A model generated the notes under the pieces. The model searched no databases and was not told where the DNA came from. It saw only the letters and a list, made by a program, of their open reading frames with translations. From JABFXC01 sp045804265 (GTDB taxonomy: Bacteria > Gemmatimonadota > Gemmatimonadetes > Gemmatimonadales > Gemmatimonadaceae), in contig JBJMNK010000039.1 in the NCBI GenBank assembly GCA_045804265.1, forward strand, positions 62,001 to 126,000: a DNA stretch of 64,000 bases, written 5' to 3'. Below, piece by piece: positions 1 to 8,377 of this stretch; position 1 is the first letter of the stretch, and each line of letters opens with the position of its first letter. A program made the translations under genes and the position numbers.

Positions 1-1
1 C

Positions 2-1195
2 GTGAGCCCCACGCTCTCTTATCGTTATCGCGCCGCGCGCCCTGACGGGTCACTCGAGCTGGGGGTGCTCGACGCAACCAGCCGGGAGTCGGCGAGCGGG
101 CTGCTCGCCACCCGCGGGCTATTTCCTGTAGAAATCGTCGAACAGGCTGCCGAGGAAGGCCGCAAGCTGCGCATGTCAGCCGCGGATCTCGCGTTAGGCC
201 TTCGCGTGCTCGGCGATCTGCTCGAGTCGGGACTGCCCATCTCTCGCGCGCTGGCCGCGCTCGACGAGCTCGCGCCGCCGGCGTGGAAGCCCCTGCTCGC
301 TGTTGTTCGCCAACAGGTTCGTGAAGGGAAGGGGCTCGCGACCTCACTCGCAGTTGCACCAGTGCAGATCCCCACGCTCGTGATCGGGATCGTGCAGGCG
401 GGCGAGGCGGGGAGTGGCCTCGCGACCGCAGTACGGCGCAGCGCCGACTTGATGGAGGAGACGGCGGCGACCCGAGCTGCGCTTCGGAACGCACTCGCCT
501 ATCCGATCGTGCTCGCGAGTGCCGGCGCGGGGTCGATTGGATTGCTCGTCGGCGTGGTGCTACCGAAGTTCGCGAGCATACTCGCTGACCTCGGTCAAGC
601 GCTCCCGCCAACGACCCGGCTCGTGCTCGGCGTCGCGGCGTTCGTCCGTGCTGCCGCCATCCCCGCGCTGGCCGCGGGCGCGATCGGCGGGGTGGTCTGG
701 TACCGTTGGGTCTCGACCCCGACCGGCCGCCGCAGCTGGGACAGCGTGCTCCTCGACCTGCCAGCGTTAGGCAGCGTGCGCCGCGCCGCGGCGACGTCGC
801 GGACTATGGGGGCATTTGCCGCGTTGCTCGAAGGCGGGGTTCCGATCGCCACCGCGATGCACCACGCTGCGGGCGCTGCTGGCGACGCCGCGATCTCCGC
901 GCGCCTGCTCGCGGCACGAGACAGTGTGATCCACGGCGGCCGCATCTCCCGGGCGCTCGCCGAGCACGAGGCGGCGACGCCGACAGCCATTCGACTGGTG
1001 CGCGCTGGCGAGGAGAGCGGGCGATTGGCGCCCATGCTCGCGCATGCTGCGAAGCTCGAACGTGAGCGGGCGGCGCAGGCGGTAAAGAGCGCGGTCCGAC
1101 TGATCGAGCCCGGCATGATTCTGATTTTCGGTGGGATAGTAGCCCTTGTCGCGGCGTCGCTGCTTCAGGCGATCTACAGCGTACGCCCGCAATGA
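2..1195 (+). CDS. gspF: Type II secretion inner-membrane platform protein GspF
   Basis: This is a 397-residue polytopic inner-membrane protein of the GspF/PilC family, the platform on which the secretion ATPase acts to assemble the pseudopilus. It opens with the family's short N-terminal domain (YRYRAARPDGSLELG) and carries two T2SF repeats with hydrophobic segments near residues 160-188, 213-235 and 370-390. The second repeat shows the family signature ALLEGGVPIATAM. It begins with GTG at the window edge; the length and N-terminal match suggest it is complete or nearly so, but an upstream start cannot be excluded. It is the first visible gene of a run of nine genes joined by short overlaps. 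The ATPase GspE and major pseudopilin GspG are not in view and may lie upstream. Confidence 0.92.
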   Translation: MSPTLSYRYRAARPDGSLELGVLDATSRESASGLLATRGLFPVEIVEQAAEEGRKLRMSAADLALGLRVLGDLLESGLPISRALAALDELAPPAWKPLLAVVRQQVREGKGLATSLAVAPVQIPTLVIGIVQAGEAGSGLATAVRRSADLMEETAATRAALRNALAYPIVLASAGAGSIGLLVGVVLPKFASILADLGQALPPTTRLVLGVAAFVRAAAIPALAAGAIGGVVWYRWVSTPTGRRSWDSVLLDLPALGSVRRAAATSRTMGAFAALLEGGVPIATAMHHAAGAAGDAAISARLLAARDSVIHGGRISRALAEHEAATPTAIRLVRAGEESGRLAPMLAHAAKLERERAAQAVKSAVRLIEPGMILIFGGIVALVAASLLQAIYSVRPQ

Positions 1196-1509
1196 CTGCG
1201 GCTCGCGCATCGCGGGGCGGGTTCACGCTCGCGGAGTTGATGGTGGTAATCACGGTGCTTGGAGTGATGGCGGCGGTGACGGGTATGGCACTCGCGACGC
1301 GAGCGCCCGTGCCGACGGCCGACGTCACGCTCGCCCGCATCACCGCCGTCCGTGATTCGGCGGTGCGCAGCGGACAACAGGCCGCGGTGGTCGTTGACGT
1401 CGACAGCGCTCCATACCTCGTCACCGCCTTCCCCGACGGTCGCGTAGCCGCAGATTCGCGACTCGGAATCTCTCAGCTGTCAGGCCGGAGCAATCGTGCG
1501 GCGCGTTAG
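1192..1509 (+). CDS. Type II secretion minor pseudopilin, GspH-like
   Basis: This 105-residue protein has a classic prepilin leader: short basic N-terminus, then GGFTLAELM with cleavage expected after the glycine, and a hydrophobic helix (VVITVLGVMAAVTGMAL). A prepilin peptidase would process it before it joins the pseudopilus tip. Its ATG overlaps the GspF stop (ATGA), indicating translational coupling. GspH is inferred from its position between GspF and a GspI-like protein. It is short for GspH and has only a small globular part. The stop codon lies inside a copy of the CGTTAGGC word. Confidence 0.82.
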   Translation: MTAARASRGGFTLAELMVVITVLGVMAAVTGMALATRAPVPTADVTLARITAVRDSAVRSGQQAAVVVDVDSAPYLVTAFPDGRVAADSRLGISQLSGRSNRAAR

Positions 1510-1864
1510 GCGTGGCAGACGCGACGGCGTCATCCTACTCGAGGCAATCGTGGCGATGACGATCCTCGCGATCGCCGGGGCAGCCGTCGTCGCGCTCGCG
1601 ACCGACTCGGCGCGGGCGGTCAACCGTGCACGCATCGCTGATGCTGCAACAGAGCAGGCCAACACCTTCCTCGATGCGGTCGCGCTCTGGCCTCGAGAAG
1701 ACCTCGATCGACACCTCGGGGCACGTGATGAAGGCGCATGGCGCCTGGTGGTCGACCGTCCCACGCCGATGCTGTACGACGTCACGCTCGCCGACAGCAC
1801 GGGAACACATGTCCTCCTGCACACGGTGCTGTATCGTGCCGAGGCGGCGCACGATGCGCCGTAA
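1496..1864 (+). CDS. Type II secretion minor pseudopilin, GspI-like
   Basis: This 122-residue pseudopilin has a basic leader and a type III signal (DGVILLEAIVAMTILAIAGAAV) in which the canonical GFTLLE is replaced by GVILLE. The glutamate at +5 of the mature protein is kept. It starts with GTG and overlaps the previous gene by 14 bp. Position and size fit GspI, a minor component of the pseudopilus tip. The leader variant is visible directly; the GspI assignment is inferred from synteny. Confidence 0.78.
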   Translation: MRRVRRGRRDGVILLEAIVAMTILAIAGAAVVALATDSARAVNRARIADAATEQANTFLDAVALWPREDLDRHLGARDEGAWRLVVDRPTPMLYDVTLADSTGTHVLLHTVLYRAEAAHDAP

Positions 1865-2399
1865 GACGGAGGTGAGGCGAGCGGGCTTCACGCTCGTTGA
1901 GGTGATGGTCGCCCTCCTCATCAGCGCCGTCGTGCTCCTCGGCGCGCGCGTGCTGCTAGAGCAGCTTGGCGAGAACGCATCGCGCACCGTCGCGGCCGCA
2001 GCATACGCGGATGAAGAGGCCAACGGCGAGCAGGTGCTGCGCGACTTGGCGGGGCGACTCGACGTCGGCACTGATGCAGCGACGCAGTTTTCGGGCGAAG
2101 CGAATGCCGCGCGGTTCGGGTCGTGGTGCGATACGCCCTCCGGCTGGGAGGAGCGCTGCGCTGTGGCACTTGTCGTCAGGGACGACCGCAGCCGCTCGCG
2201 GCTCGTTGCGACGTTCGCGCCAGGGGACAGCATCACACTGCTCACTCGCGCACAACCGATCGAGCTTCGCTACCTCAATGACCCACGCGCGGGCGGACGG
2301 TGGTTCGTGAGTTGGGGCGCGGGGATCACGGCGCCGCTTGCTGTCGCTGTCATCTCCGGCTCCGACACAATGATCGTGCGCATTGGGGAGCGCGGGTGA
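1854..2399 (+). CDS. Type II secretion minor pseudopilin, GspJ-like
   Basis: This is a 181-residue pseudopilin with leader RRAGFTLVEVMVALLISAVV. I chose the ATG at 1854, which overlaps the stop of the GspI-like gene; the open frame continues upstream only because of high GC content. A GTG at 1872 would also leave a functional leader. The larger C-terminal domain carries one CDTPSGWEERC cysteine pair that could form a disulphide in the periplasm. Length and order between the GspI-like and GspK-like genes suggest GspJ. Confidence 0.8.
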   Translation: MRRKTEVRRAGFTLVEVMVALLISAVVLLGARVLLEQLGENASRTVAAAAYADEEANGEQVLRDLAGRLDVGTDAATQFSGEANAARFGSWCDTPSGWEERCAVALVVRDDRSRSRLVATFAPGDSITLLTRAQPIELRYLNDPRAGGRWFVSWGAGITAPLAVAVISGSDTMIVRIGERG

Positions 2400-3328
2400 C
2401 GCGGGGAACTCCGGGTTCGAGGAAACGCCGCGGTTTCGCGCTCGCCGCGGTGCTCTGGGTGATTGTCGGTGTCGCCGTCGTGACCCTCGCCGGAACTCTG
2501 GCCGCACGCGACGCGATCGCCACCGCTCAGAACCGGGTCGACCATACGCGCGCTGCTTGGCGCGCCGAGGGGTGCCTTGAGATTGCGCGGGCGGATCTTG
2601 CCTCGAGCCTTGCGGACGAACACGTCGCAGCCGCGATGTGGCTGGCGCTCGACTCGACACTCAGGGCATCACCCGACTTGAGCACTGGCGATTGCGCAGT
2701 GACCGCTCGCGCGGCCGGCAGCGCGATTGACGTCAATGTGGTAGACGCGGAGCGTCTCCGTCGAGTGTTCCTCGCGTTGGGCGCGAGCGATGCACGCGCT
2801 GATTCGCTCACCGACGCGGTGCTCGACTGGCGCGACGGCGATGACAGCCCGCGTCCGAACGGCGCCGAGTCGGATTGGTACCGCACCCAGCACGAGCTGC
2901 TGCCGCGCAACGGCCCGATCGCGAACGTTGCCGAACTGCGGCGGATTCGCGGGCTCGGCGATGTCGAAGGGTTCGATACGATATTCAGTGTTGAACCCGG
3001 CCGTATCCCCTTGGGCCGCGCGCCACTGGCGGCGCTCGCCTCGCTCCCCGGCTTCGGCGATGAAGCGATCGCACGCCTCGAAGAGCTGCGCACGCGTGGC
3101 GAATCGCCGAGCGACCTGCTCGCATTCACCGCGTCGCTCTCCGGCGACGCGCGAGGAGTGCTGCTCGCGCGTTACCCCGAGCTGGTGGCTCTGGTCACGA
3201 CGATGCCCGATGCGTGGATCGTGACGAGCCGTGCGACGGACGGCGCGCACCATGTTGGGGCGACGATCGAAGTCCGCCTCGTCCGGGCAGGAACGCGCGC
3301 GGCGGTTGTCAGGCGGAGGACGTGGTGA
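2396..3328 (+). CDS. Type II secretion pseudopilus tip protein, GspK-like
   Basis: This 310-residue protein starts at a GTG overlapping the preceding TGA. The leader RRGFALAAVLWVIVGVAVV lacks the +5 glutamate of other pseudopilins, which is characteristic of GspK, the tip-most minor pseudopilin. The body contains helix-hairpin-helix-like segments such as NVAELRRIRGLGDVEGFD and PLAALASLPGFGDEAIARL, typical of the GspK alpha-helical domain. The open frame extends upstream to 2300, but that part overlaps GspJ and is not coding. Confidence 0.85.
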   Translation: MTRGTPGSRKRRGFALAAVLWVIVGVAVVTLAGTLAARDAIATAQNRVDHTRAAWRAEGCLEIARADLASSLADEHVAAAMWLALDSTLRASPDLSTGDCAVTARAAGSAIDVNVVDAERLRRVFLALGASDARADSLTDAVLDWRDGDDSPRPNGAESDWYRTQHELLPRNGPIANVAELRRIRGLGDVEGFDTIFSVEPGRIPLGRAPLAALASLPGFGDEAIARLEELRTRGESPSDLLAFTASLSGDARGVLLARYPELVALVTTMPDAWIVTSRATDGAHHVGATIEVRLVRAGTRAAVVRRRTW

Positions 3329-4536
3329 GCCTTCGCATCGGCGTCGCCGTTTCGAGGGACAGCGTCCGCGCCGTCAGCGTGCGCGATGGTCACATCGTCT
3401 GGGCAAGGGAGTCGCCGGTCGACGACGAGGTTCCGCTCGAACAGGCACTTGCAACGCTCCTTGCGACGATCCCGATGCCGCGCTGGCCGCGCCCACCCGT
3501 CAGTGCGGCGATCGGGCCAGCGCAGGCGCAGGTGAAGCGCCTCACCGGATTACCCGCAGTGAACGATGCACGCGTCCTCGCGAAACTCGTGCAGGAAAGT
3601 CCAGGACGATTCTTCCTCAAGAACGGCATACCGCTGGCGATGACCGGTGTTCGCCTAACAGGCGATGGCGACGCATGGAGCGGTGCGCTCGACGAGCCCG
3701 TAGTGCGAACGATCAGCGACGCCTGCCGGCACCATGGATGTCCGCTGCGAGTGGTCGTGCCGACGGCCCTTGTCCTCGGCCGTTCGCTCGAGGACGCGCG
3801 AATCGTCTGGCGCGATGGAGACGTTGCGGCGGAGCTAACGCTCCAGAGTGGCGCGCTGACCGACATCAGGCGCCTGCCGTCGGGAAGCGAACACGAAGCT
3901 TCACCGCCGGTCGTGCGCCCGCAACTCCGCGCGTTAGGCGAGGAGTCATGGCGCTTCGCCGATGCCTTTGCCGCGGCGCTGACACGAGACGATGAGCCGA
4001 TCGCTGCGCGGCCGGGCCGAGCGGCTGCGCACCACACACTGCACCCCCCACGCTGGCGATTGATCGCTGCGGTCACAGCACTGACGTTCACGGCGATCGC
4101 CGCAGCATTCACGCCAGGAATTGCTGCCGCGCGCGCGGCAAGCCGAGCACGGAGCGCGTTAGGCGTCCTCGCCGTGCGTCGTACGGTGACGGTCCGGGAT
4201 GAAGTTGAGCTGCGCCGCGTCACGTCCGCGCTGGAGCAACTCGCCGCCTTTCAGGTCGGCCGTCGCTCACCGACCGTTTTCCTGGCCGAGTTGTCCGATG
4301 CGCTGCCGCCGACGGCCCAGGTCGCGGCGGTGCGCATCGACAGCGCTGGTGGGACCATGGTCCTGCTTGCGCCGCAGGCAGGGGATGCGGTGGCGAAGGT
4401 CGAGCGCCTGAGCAGGATCGAGTCACCCGCGATTATCGGACCGGTAACGCGCGAGTTCGTTGGCCACGTAGAAAAGGAACGGGTGACGGTCCGCTTCACG
4501 TGGCGGCGGTCAACACAGCCGGGGACACACAGATGA
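3325..4536 (+). CDS. Type II secretion assembly protein, GspL / PilM-PilN-like
   Basis: This 404-residue protein has an N-terminal actin-like cytoplasmic domain (SLRIGVAVSRDSVRAVSV), one transmembrane helix around residues 245-270 (WRLIAAVTALTFTAIAAAFTPG) and a periplasmic ferredoxin-like domain resembling PilN. That is the GspL layout, in which the cytoplasmic part recruits the secretion ATPase. The start is a GTG pair at 3322/3325; 3325 overlaps the GspK stop and is preferred. GspL and fused PilM-PilN proteins cannot be told apart by eye here. Confidence 0.75.
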   Translation: MSLRIGVAVSRDSVRAVSVRDGHIVWARESPVDDEVPLEQALATLLATIPMPRWPRPPVSAAIGPAQAQVKRLTGLPAVNDARVLAKLVQESPGRFFLKNGIPLAMTGVRLTGDGDAWSGALDEPVVRTISDACRHHGCPLRVVVPTALVLGRSLEDARIVWRDGDVAAELTLQSGALTDIRRLPSGSEHEASPPVVRPQLRALGEESWRFADAFAAALTRDDEPIAARPGRAAAHHTLHPPRWRLIAAVTALTFTAIAAAFTPGIAAARAASRARSALGVLAVRRTVTVRDEVELRRVTSALEQLAAFQVGRRSPTVFLAELSDALPPTAQVAAVRIDSAGGTMVLLAPQAGDAVAKVERLSRIESPAIIGPVTREFVGHVEKERVTVRFTWRRSTQPGTHR

Positions 4537-5120
4537 GTGCTGCGCTCAGCTCGAGAGACCGCCGCGTGCTCGCCATTGGGGTGCTTATGTGCTTCACGCT
4601 GGTGGTCGGCACGCGCGGCGTCCCCACGCTGCTACGCTGGACGCGCGAGACGAGAGCAAATGCCACGCAGCTCAGCGACGAAGCGGCGAGAGCGCAGCGC
4701 AGCGTCGAAGATGCAGCGCGGACGCGGGACAGCCTCGCCATACGGCGAGCGCAATATAGCGCGATCACGCCACGGCTTCTCGAGGGAGAGACCGCAGCAG
4801 GTGCAGGAGCCGTGCTCGCCTCGCTCGTGTCCTCTATCGCCGCTGAGTCGAACGTGCGATTGGGCAGCGTGCAGATCAAGGCCGACACAGCGCATGCCGA
4901 TGCCTTTGTCGCCATCCGCGTACATGCGGATGTCATCGGCGACGTCAGTGGTCTGGCCACGATGCTCGCTGCGCTGGAGCGAGGACGGACGCTCGTTGCG
5001 GTGCGTGAGCTGTCGCTCGCTCAGCCCGATCTTGCAGCGGGTGACGATCGCCCCGAAGCGCTGCGCGGGGAGTTGACGGTTGAAGGCCTCATGGCCAATC
5101 CAGCCCGAGCGCCGAGATGA
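4533..5120 (+). CDS. Type II secretion assembly protein, GspM / PilO-like
   Basis: This 195-residue bitopic membrane protein has one N-terminal transmembrane helix (RVLAIGVLMCFTLVVGTRGV), then a coiled-coil stretch (ETRANATQLSDEAARAQRSV) and a periplasmic ferredoxin-like domain. This architecture is shared by GspM and PilO, partners of GspL/PilN. The ATG at 4533 overlaps the previous stop by ATGA; the open frame begins earlier, but that start would sit inside the GspL-like gene. Confidence 0.72.
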   Translation: MSAALSSRDRRVLAIGVLMCFTLVVGTRGVPTLLRWTRETRANATQLSDEAARAQRSVEDAARTRDSLAIRRAQYSAITPRLLEGETAAGAGAVLASLVSSIAAESNVRLGSVQIKADTAHADAFVAIRVHADVIGDVSGLATMLAALERGRTLVAVRELSLAQPDLAAGDDRPEALRGELTVEGLMANPARAPR

Positions 5121-5602
5121 TGCGCGTGTCACGACTCGAGCTCGCGCTGTGGACAGCGACAACCGGAGTTGCGGCGGCCGTCATCCTGGGCGGCGTGCAA
5201 CTGCCAACACATGTGGCAAAACCAGCGTCGCGTATCGCATCGCCGTCGCTGGTGATGACCTCGTCGACGATGCGCGAGATCGACGACGCGGCAGCTGCGC
5301 TTCCGGAGACGGATCCATTCCGCGCCGCGCGGCATCCGTCCCCAGTCCCATACACGCCGAACCAAGAAGGCGCACCACCACCGCCCCCGCACGCGCCCGT
5401 GCCGGCGCTCAGCGTGAGCGGGATCATCGGCGGACCACCGTGGGCCGCGGTGCTGGAAGGAATCCCGGGACGGCAAGGGAGCATCGTCGTCCACCCAGGC
5501 GACACGTTAGGCGGATTGCGCGTTCGGTCGGTAAAGCGGGATTCAGTGGTTATAACGGGGGTAGACACGACGTGGCGATTGATCGTCAGGCGGGCATGGT
5601 GA
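5117..5602 (+). CDS. Type II secretion GspC / PilP-like periplasmic linker
   Basis: This 161-residue protein has an N-terminal signal-anchor (LELALWTATTGVAAAVILGG), a proline-rich linker (QEGAPPPPPHAPVPAL) and a small beta domain (VSGIIGGPPWAAVLEGIPGRQG) resembling the homology region of GspC/PilP. That region touches the secretin and links the inner and outer membrane parts of the machine. It sits directly before the secretin gene, the usual place for this component. It starts at an ATGATG overlapping the upstream stop. Confidence 0.7.
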   Translation: MMRVSRLELALWTATTGVAAAVILGGVQLPTHVAKPASRIASPSLVMTSSTMREIDDAAAALPETDPFRAARHPSPVPYTPNQEGAPPPPPHAPVPALSVSGIIGGPPWAAVLEGIPGRQGSIVVHPGDTLGGLRVRSVKRDSVVITGVDTTWRLIVRRAW

Positions 5603-7107
5603 GCCGCGACAGGCATTGGTGGCGGCTGATGGCGTCGGCGATTCTCGCATTTGGCATCGGGAGCACCGCGCTCGCCGCCCAGGACACAGGCCCCGTGACG
5701 GCAAAGGGTGACAGCGTCTCCATCAAACTGGTGGACGTCGATCTCCGCGCAGCGGTGCAGGCCTTGAGTCGATATCTCGAAAAGCCCGTCGTCTTCGGTG
5801 GCGTCGGCGGCAATCGCGTGACGATCGAGACGCCACACGCGGTCAGCCCAACCGAAGTGCCGCGCTTGCTCCGGGGCGTGCTCGAGAGCCAGAACTACGA
5901 GCTGTTCGACGACACGACGGCAGGGCTGTATCGCGTGCGACAGCGTGAGGCCGCGCGACCCCTCATGCCGACCGCCAACGCCACTCCGTCGGAGCCGCAA
6001 GGCACCGTGCAGCTGTTCGCGATCCATCTGCGGCACGCGCGAGCAGAGGACGTCGCGGCGACCGTCAATGCGCTCTACGGCCGAGGGAGTGCGTTAGGCG
6101 AGTCCGGCGGCCGACGTCCAACGCTGAGCCGCCAGCTCGAAGACAACCGCGTGCCGCCGGCGACGACCGGCAATCCACCCGAAGCGGTCGCGGGCATCGG
6201 CGGTCGGTCGGCGTCGTTTGCCGGCGAGGTCACGATCGTTCCCGACCCTCGAGCGAATAGTCTGCTCGTCCGCGCCAATCAGCACGACTTCGAGCTCGTG
6301 AATGCCGCGGTGAAGGAGCTCGACATACGTCCGCTCCAAGTATTGATCAGCGTCACGATCGCCGAAGTGCGAAAGGATCGCAGCCTTTCGTTCGGCGTCG
6401 GGGCCAAGGCGCCACAATCCCGCATCAGGCGACATGACGATGCGACCGCGAGCGGGTCTACGACCGGCTCGACAGCGAGTGATCTGATCGTCGACATCCT
6501 CAAGCTCGGGCCCCACGACGTCGATCTCACGTTGAGCGCGGCCGCCGCGCGAGGGGATGTGTCAATCCTGAGTCGTCCGGTCGTGATCGCGGCGAACAAT
6601 GAAGAAGCAGAGCTCAACGTCGGCAGCCAGCGGCCGTTCGTGCAGGTGTCGCGCGTCTTGCCGACCGACAACACCGCGCGCGACCAAGTGGTGCAGTACA
6701 AGGATGTCGGGACCAAGCTGACCGTTAGGCCAACCATCAGCCCGGATGGGTACGTAATGCTGCAGGTGACACAAGAGGTAAACCAGGCGACGAACGAGGC
6801 GTCAGGACTTGCTGGTGTCGATGCCCCCGTGATCTCGACCCGGTCGGTGCAGACGCAGCTACTGATCAAGGATCGACAGACGGTGATTCTGGGAGGCTTG
6901 AGGGACAGTCAGAAGGACCATTCGCAGGGAGGTGTCCCGGTGTTGTCCAGTATTCCGTGGCTCGGTGGATTGTTCGGGCGGGTGAGTCGGACGGCAACGG
7001 AGACGGAGTTGTACCTGTTCATCACGCCTCAGGTCATCCGCGATGATGCGGAGGCGGAGGAAGTAACGAAGCCTGCACGCGCGCGAGCTGGCGGCACCGC
7101 GCCCTGA
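5596..7107 (+). CDS. gspD: Type II secretion secretin GspD
   Basis: This is the outer-membrane channel of the secretion system, about 503 residues. It has a signal peptide (ASAILAFGIGSTALAAQD), an N0-like domain (VDLRAAVQALSRYLEKPVVFGG), N1/N3-type ring-building domains (TVQLFAIHLRHARAEDVAATVNALYG; VTIVPDPRANSLLVRA) and the C-terminal secretin domain with signatures VPVLSSIPWLGGLFG and TELYLFITPQVI. I chose the ATG at 5596; the adjacent GTG at 5599 overlaps the GspC-like stop. The reading frame stays open back to 5080, but that portion overlaps two better genes. It is shorter than proteobacterial GspD, with fewer N-domains. It is the last gene of the operon. Confidence 0.93.
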   Translation: MVSRDRHWWRLMASAILAFGIGSTALAAQDTGPVTAKGDSVSIKLVDVDLRAAVQALSRYLEKPVVFGGVGGNRVTIETPHAVSPTEVPRLLRGVLESQNYELFDDTTAGLYRVRQREAARPLMPTANATPSEPQGTVQLFAIHLRHARAEDVAATVNALYGRGSALGESGGRRPTLSRQLEDNRVPPATTGNPPEAVAGIGGRSASFAGEVTIVPDPRANSLLVRANQHDFELVNAAVKELDIRPLQVLISVTIAEVRKDRSLSFGVGAKAPQSRIRRHDDATASGSTTGSTASDLIVDILKLGPHDVDLTLSAAAARGDVSILSRPVVIAANNEEAELNVGSQRPFVQVSRVLPTDNTARDQVVQYKDVGTKLTVRPTISPDGYVMLQVTQEVNQATNEASGLAGVDAPVISTRSVQTQLLIKDRQTVILGGLRDSQKDHSQGGVPVLSSIPWLGGLFGRVSRTATETELYLFITPQVIRDDAEAEEVTKPARARAGGTAP

Positions 7108-7397
7108 TCAACCCGGCACGGAAGACTTTGCAGCCAACGGCCATGTCGGAGTGCATTCCTGCGTCAGATCCACTCGAAGTTACTCCTCCTCGCACGCAAT
7201 CCTTCCTACGCGGAAGAAGCGGATGGCGCCATTCGAATCCTGCTCGGCTGCCGCAGAACGCGCGCGACGCAGGGCCGCAGTCGTTGAAGTCGTCGATTTC
7301 AAGAGATGCTAATCACCCCCGTTGAGTCTCTAAACAGGAGCGTTCTCGTGCTCGCGTACACCCAGACGATCGCCGTGCTGGTGGTACCGCCAGACTT
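7108..7397. other. Intergenic stretch after the secretin operon, no clear gene
   Basis: About 290 bp separate the secretin stop from the next plausible coding signal. Short open frames exist but show no recognisable protein character. A hydrophobic run in another frame near 7340-7400 (VLAYTQTIAVLVVPPDL) could be the displaced signal peptide of the disrupted gene that follows. Confidence 0.4.
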
Positions 7398-8029
7398 GTG
7401 CCCGGCTCCTCAAACAGCGCAGCAGCGCGGGCGCGAGATTTGGTGGCTGCCCAAATCGCCGCAGACGAAGCGGAGATTATCGTCACGCGCGCCAATCTTG
7501 GGGCCGAACGCGATTCCCTAAGGATTCCAAGGGCGGAGCTCTGGCAAGTAATTCTTCCAGCCGACCATGCCAACTCTTACCTCGTCGCGATCACTCCAAC
7601 GCGGGCGATTCCACTTGCCGGCTTTCCGAACCCGGACCTGTATAGTATTTCGCGCATGCTCGGCCGCAGCGGACGAGATCTCGAAGCGAGAGCGCGGCTG
7701 TTGGCGGTACTCGCGGACCCCTACAGCGGTTCGCACGTTGCCTTCGCCTTAAGCCCGGCACCCCGGCAGACAATTGATTCGAGCTTCGTCCGCCGGTGGC
7801 GCGAGGCGTTGCCCCGTCGTGGCCACGTGACACAGTGTTCGAAATGCCGGGCGGGGCGCATGTCCTGGTGGAATCAGTCCTGTCGAGAGATGTGCACGAT
7901 TTTGGCCAAAGATGGACCGCGATTGTTTATCGATTCGTTCTGGCCGCTGACGGTTCAACTGAATCGTGGTCTCGGCAGTCGACAGAGCCTTTTCAAATGC
8001 CGGAGAAAATGGGCACTTTGACCCATTGA
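7398..8029 (+). pseudogene. Frameshifted hypothetical gene
   Basis: Two adjacent frames each look protein-like. The first runs from 7398 to about 7810 (RDLVAAQIAADEAEIIVTRA, VILPADHANSYLVAITPT). The second runs from about 7815 to the stop at 8029 (DTVFEMPGGAHVLVES, DFGQRWTAIVYRFVLAADGS). They join smoothly if one C is added to the CCCC run at 7812-7815, giving a continuous WREALPPSWPRDTVFEM. The coding signal therefore looks like one gene broken by a single-base deletion, or a sequencing error. A second shift near 7390-7420 could separate it from a signal-peptide-like segment. I do not recognise the family. Confidence 0.5.
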
Positions 8030-8060
8030 AGGATCCAGCGGTAGCGTGTCCCATCAGCGC

Positions 8061-8084
8061 CTTTGTCAGCTTCAGCGATCGTTA
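8061..8084. repeat. Half copy of the attC-like repeat found near 28 kb
   Basis: Twenty-four bases here match exactly the right-hand end of the repeat at 28620-28716 (28690-28713): CTTTGTCAGCTTCAG followed by CGATCGTTA. A short further match (CCATCAG) lies just to the left; the opposite half of the 97-bp repeat is missing. An exact 24-base match 20 kb away is very unlikely by chance, so this looks like a truncated member of the same recombination-site family. Confidence 0.6.
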
Positions 8085-8324
8085 CACAGTCTGCTCGTCG
8101 ATGATGACCCGCCATTGCCGCAGTCTACGCGCGCTCTGGCCGAGCCACACTACGAAGGGAGCGTCTACACTCCCAAACACGCATCGTAGAGCAAGTCCTG
8201 CGTGATAGTTGAGTGGATCGGCAACGCGAATGCCCACGCCTCGCCGATTACACCCCCGAGAACGGCGACAGCGACCCCGAGGAGGAAGGCCCGCCCAAGG
8301 CGGAGCTCTGCTTGGGGAAACGAG

Positions 8325-8352
8325 AGAGGCTCCGTCAATTGACGGAGCCTCT
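8325..8352 (-). terminator. Perfect 28-bp palindrome downstream of the ImmA gene
   Basis: The 14-bp arms AGAGGCTCCGTCAA and TTGACGGAGCCTCT are perfect complements with no spacer. The element sits 25 bp beyond the stop of the minus-strand ImmA-like gene, a natural place for a terminator hairpin. There is no clear U-tract, so it could instead be a protein-binding palindrome. Confidence 0.55.
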
Positions 8353-8377
8353 GTAGGTATCAAAGCCAATCCTCGGG

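Larger units (their letters stand above)
8030..8377. other. Intergenic region with attC-like half site and terminator
   Basis: No convincing gene is seen. A minus-strand open frame of 99 codons ending at 8082 stops inside the attC-like half site, as the cassette genes near 28 kb do, but its sequence is arginine- and proline-rich and unconvincing. The two structured elements within it are listed separately. Confidence 0.4.

Noticed and set aside
2790..3224. Long opposite-strand and alternate-frame open frames across the secretion operon and many later genes
   Set aside because: They mirror real genes, lack start context and have arginine/serine/alanine-rich composition typical of GC-rich shadow frames.
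5080..5595. A long open frame upstream of the secretin that would make a 675-residue protein
   Set aside because: It overlaps two well-supported secretion genes in other frames, is arginine/threonine-rich noise, and the secretin signal peptide begins at 5596.
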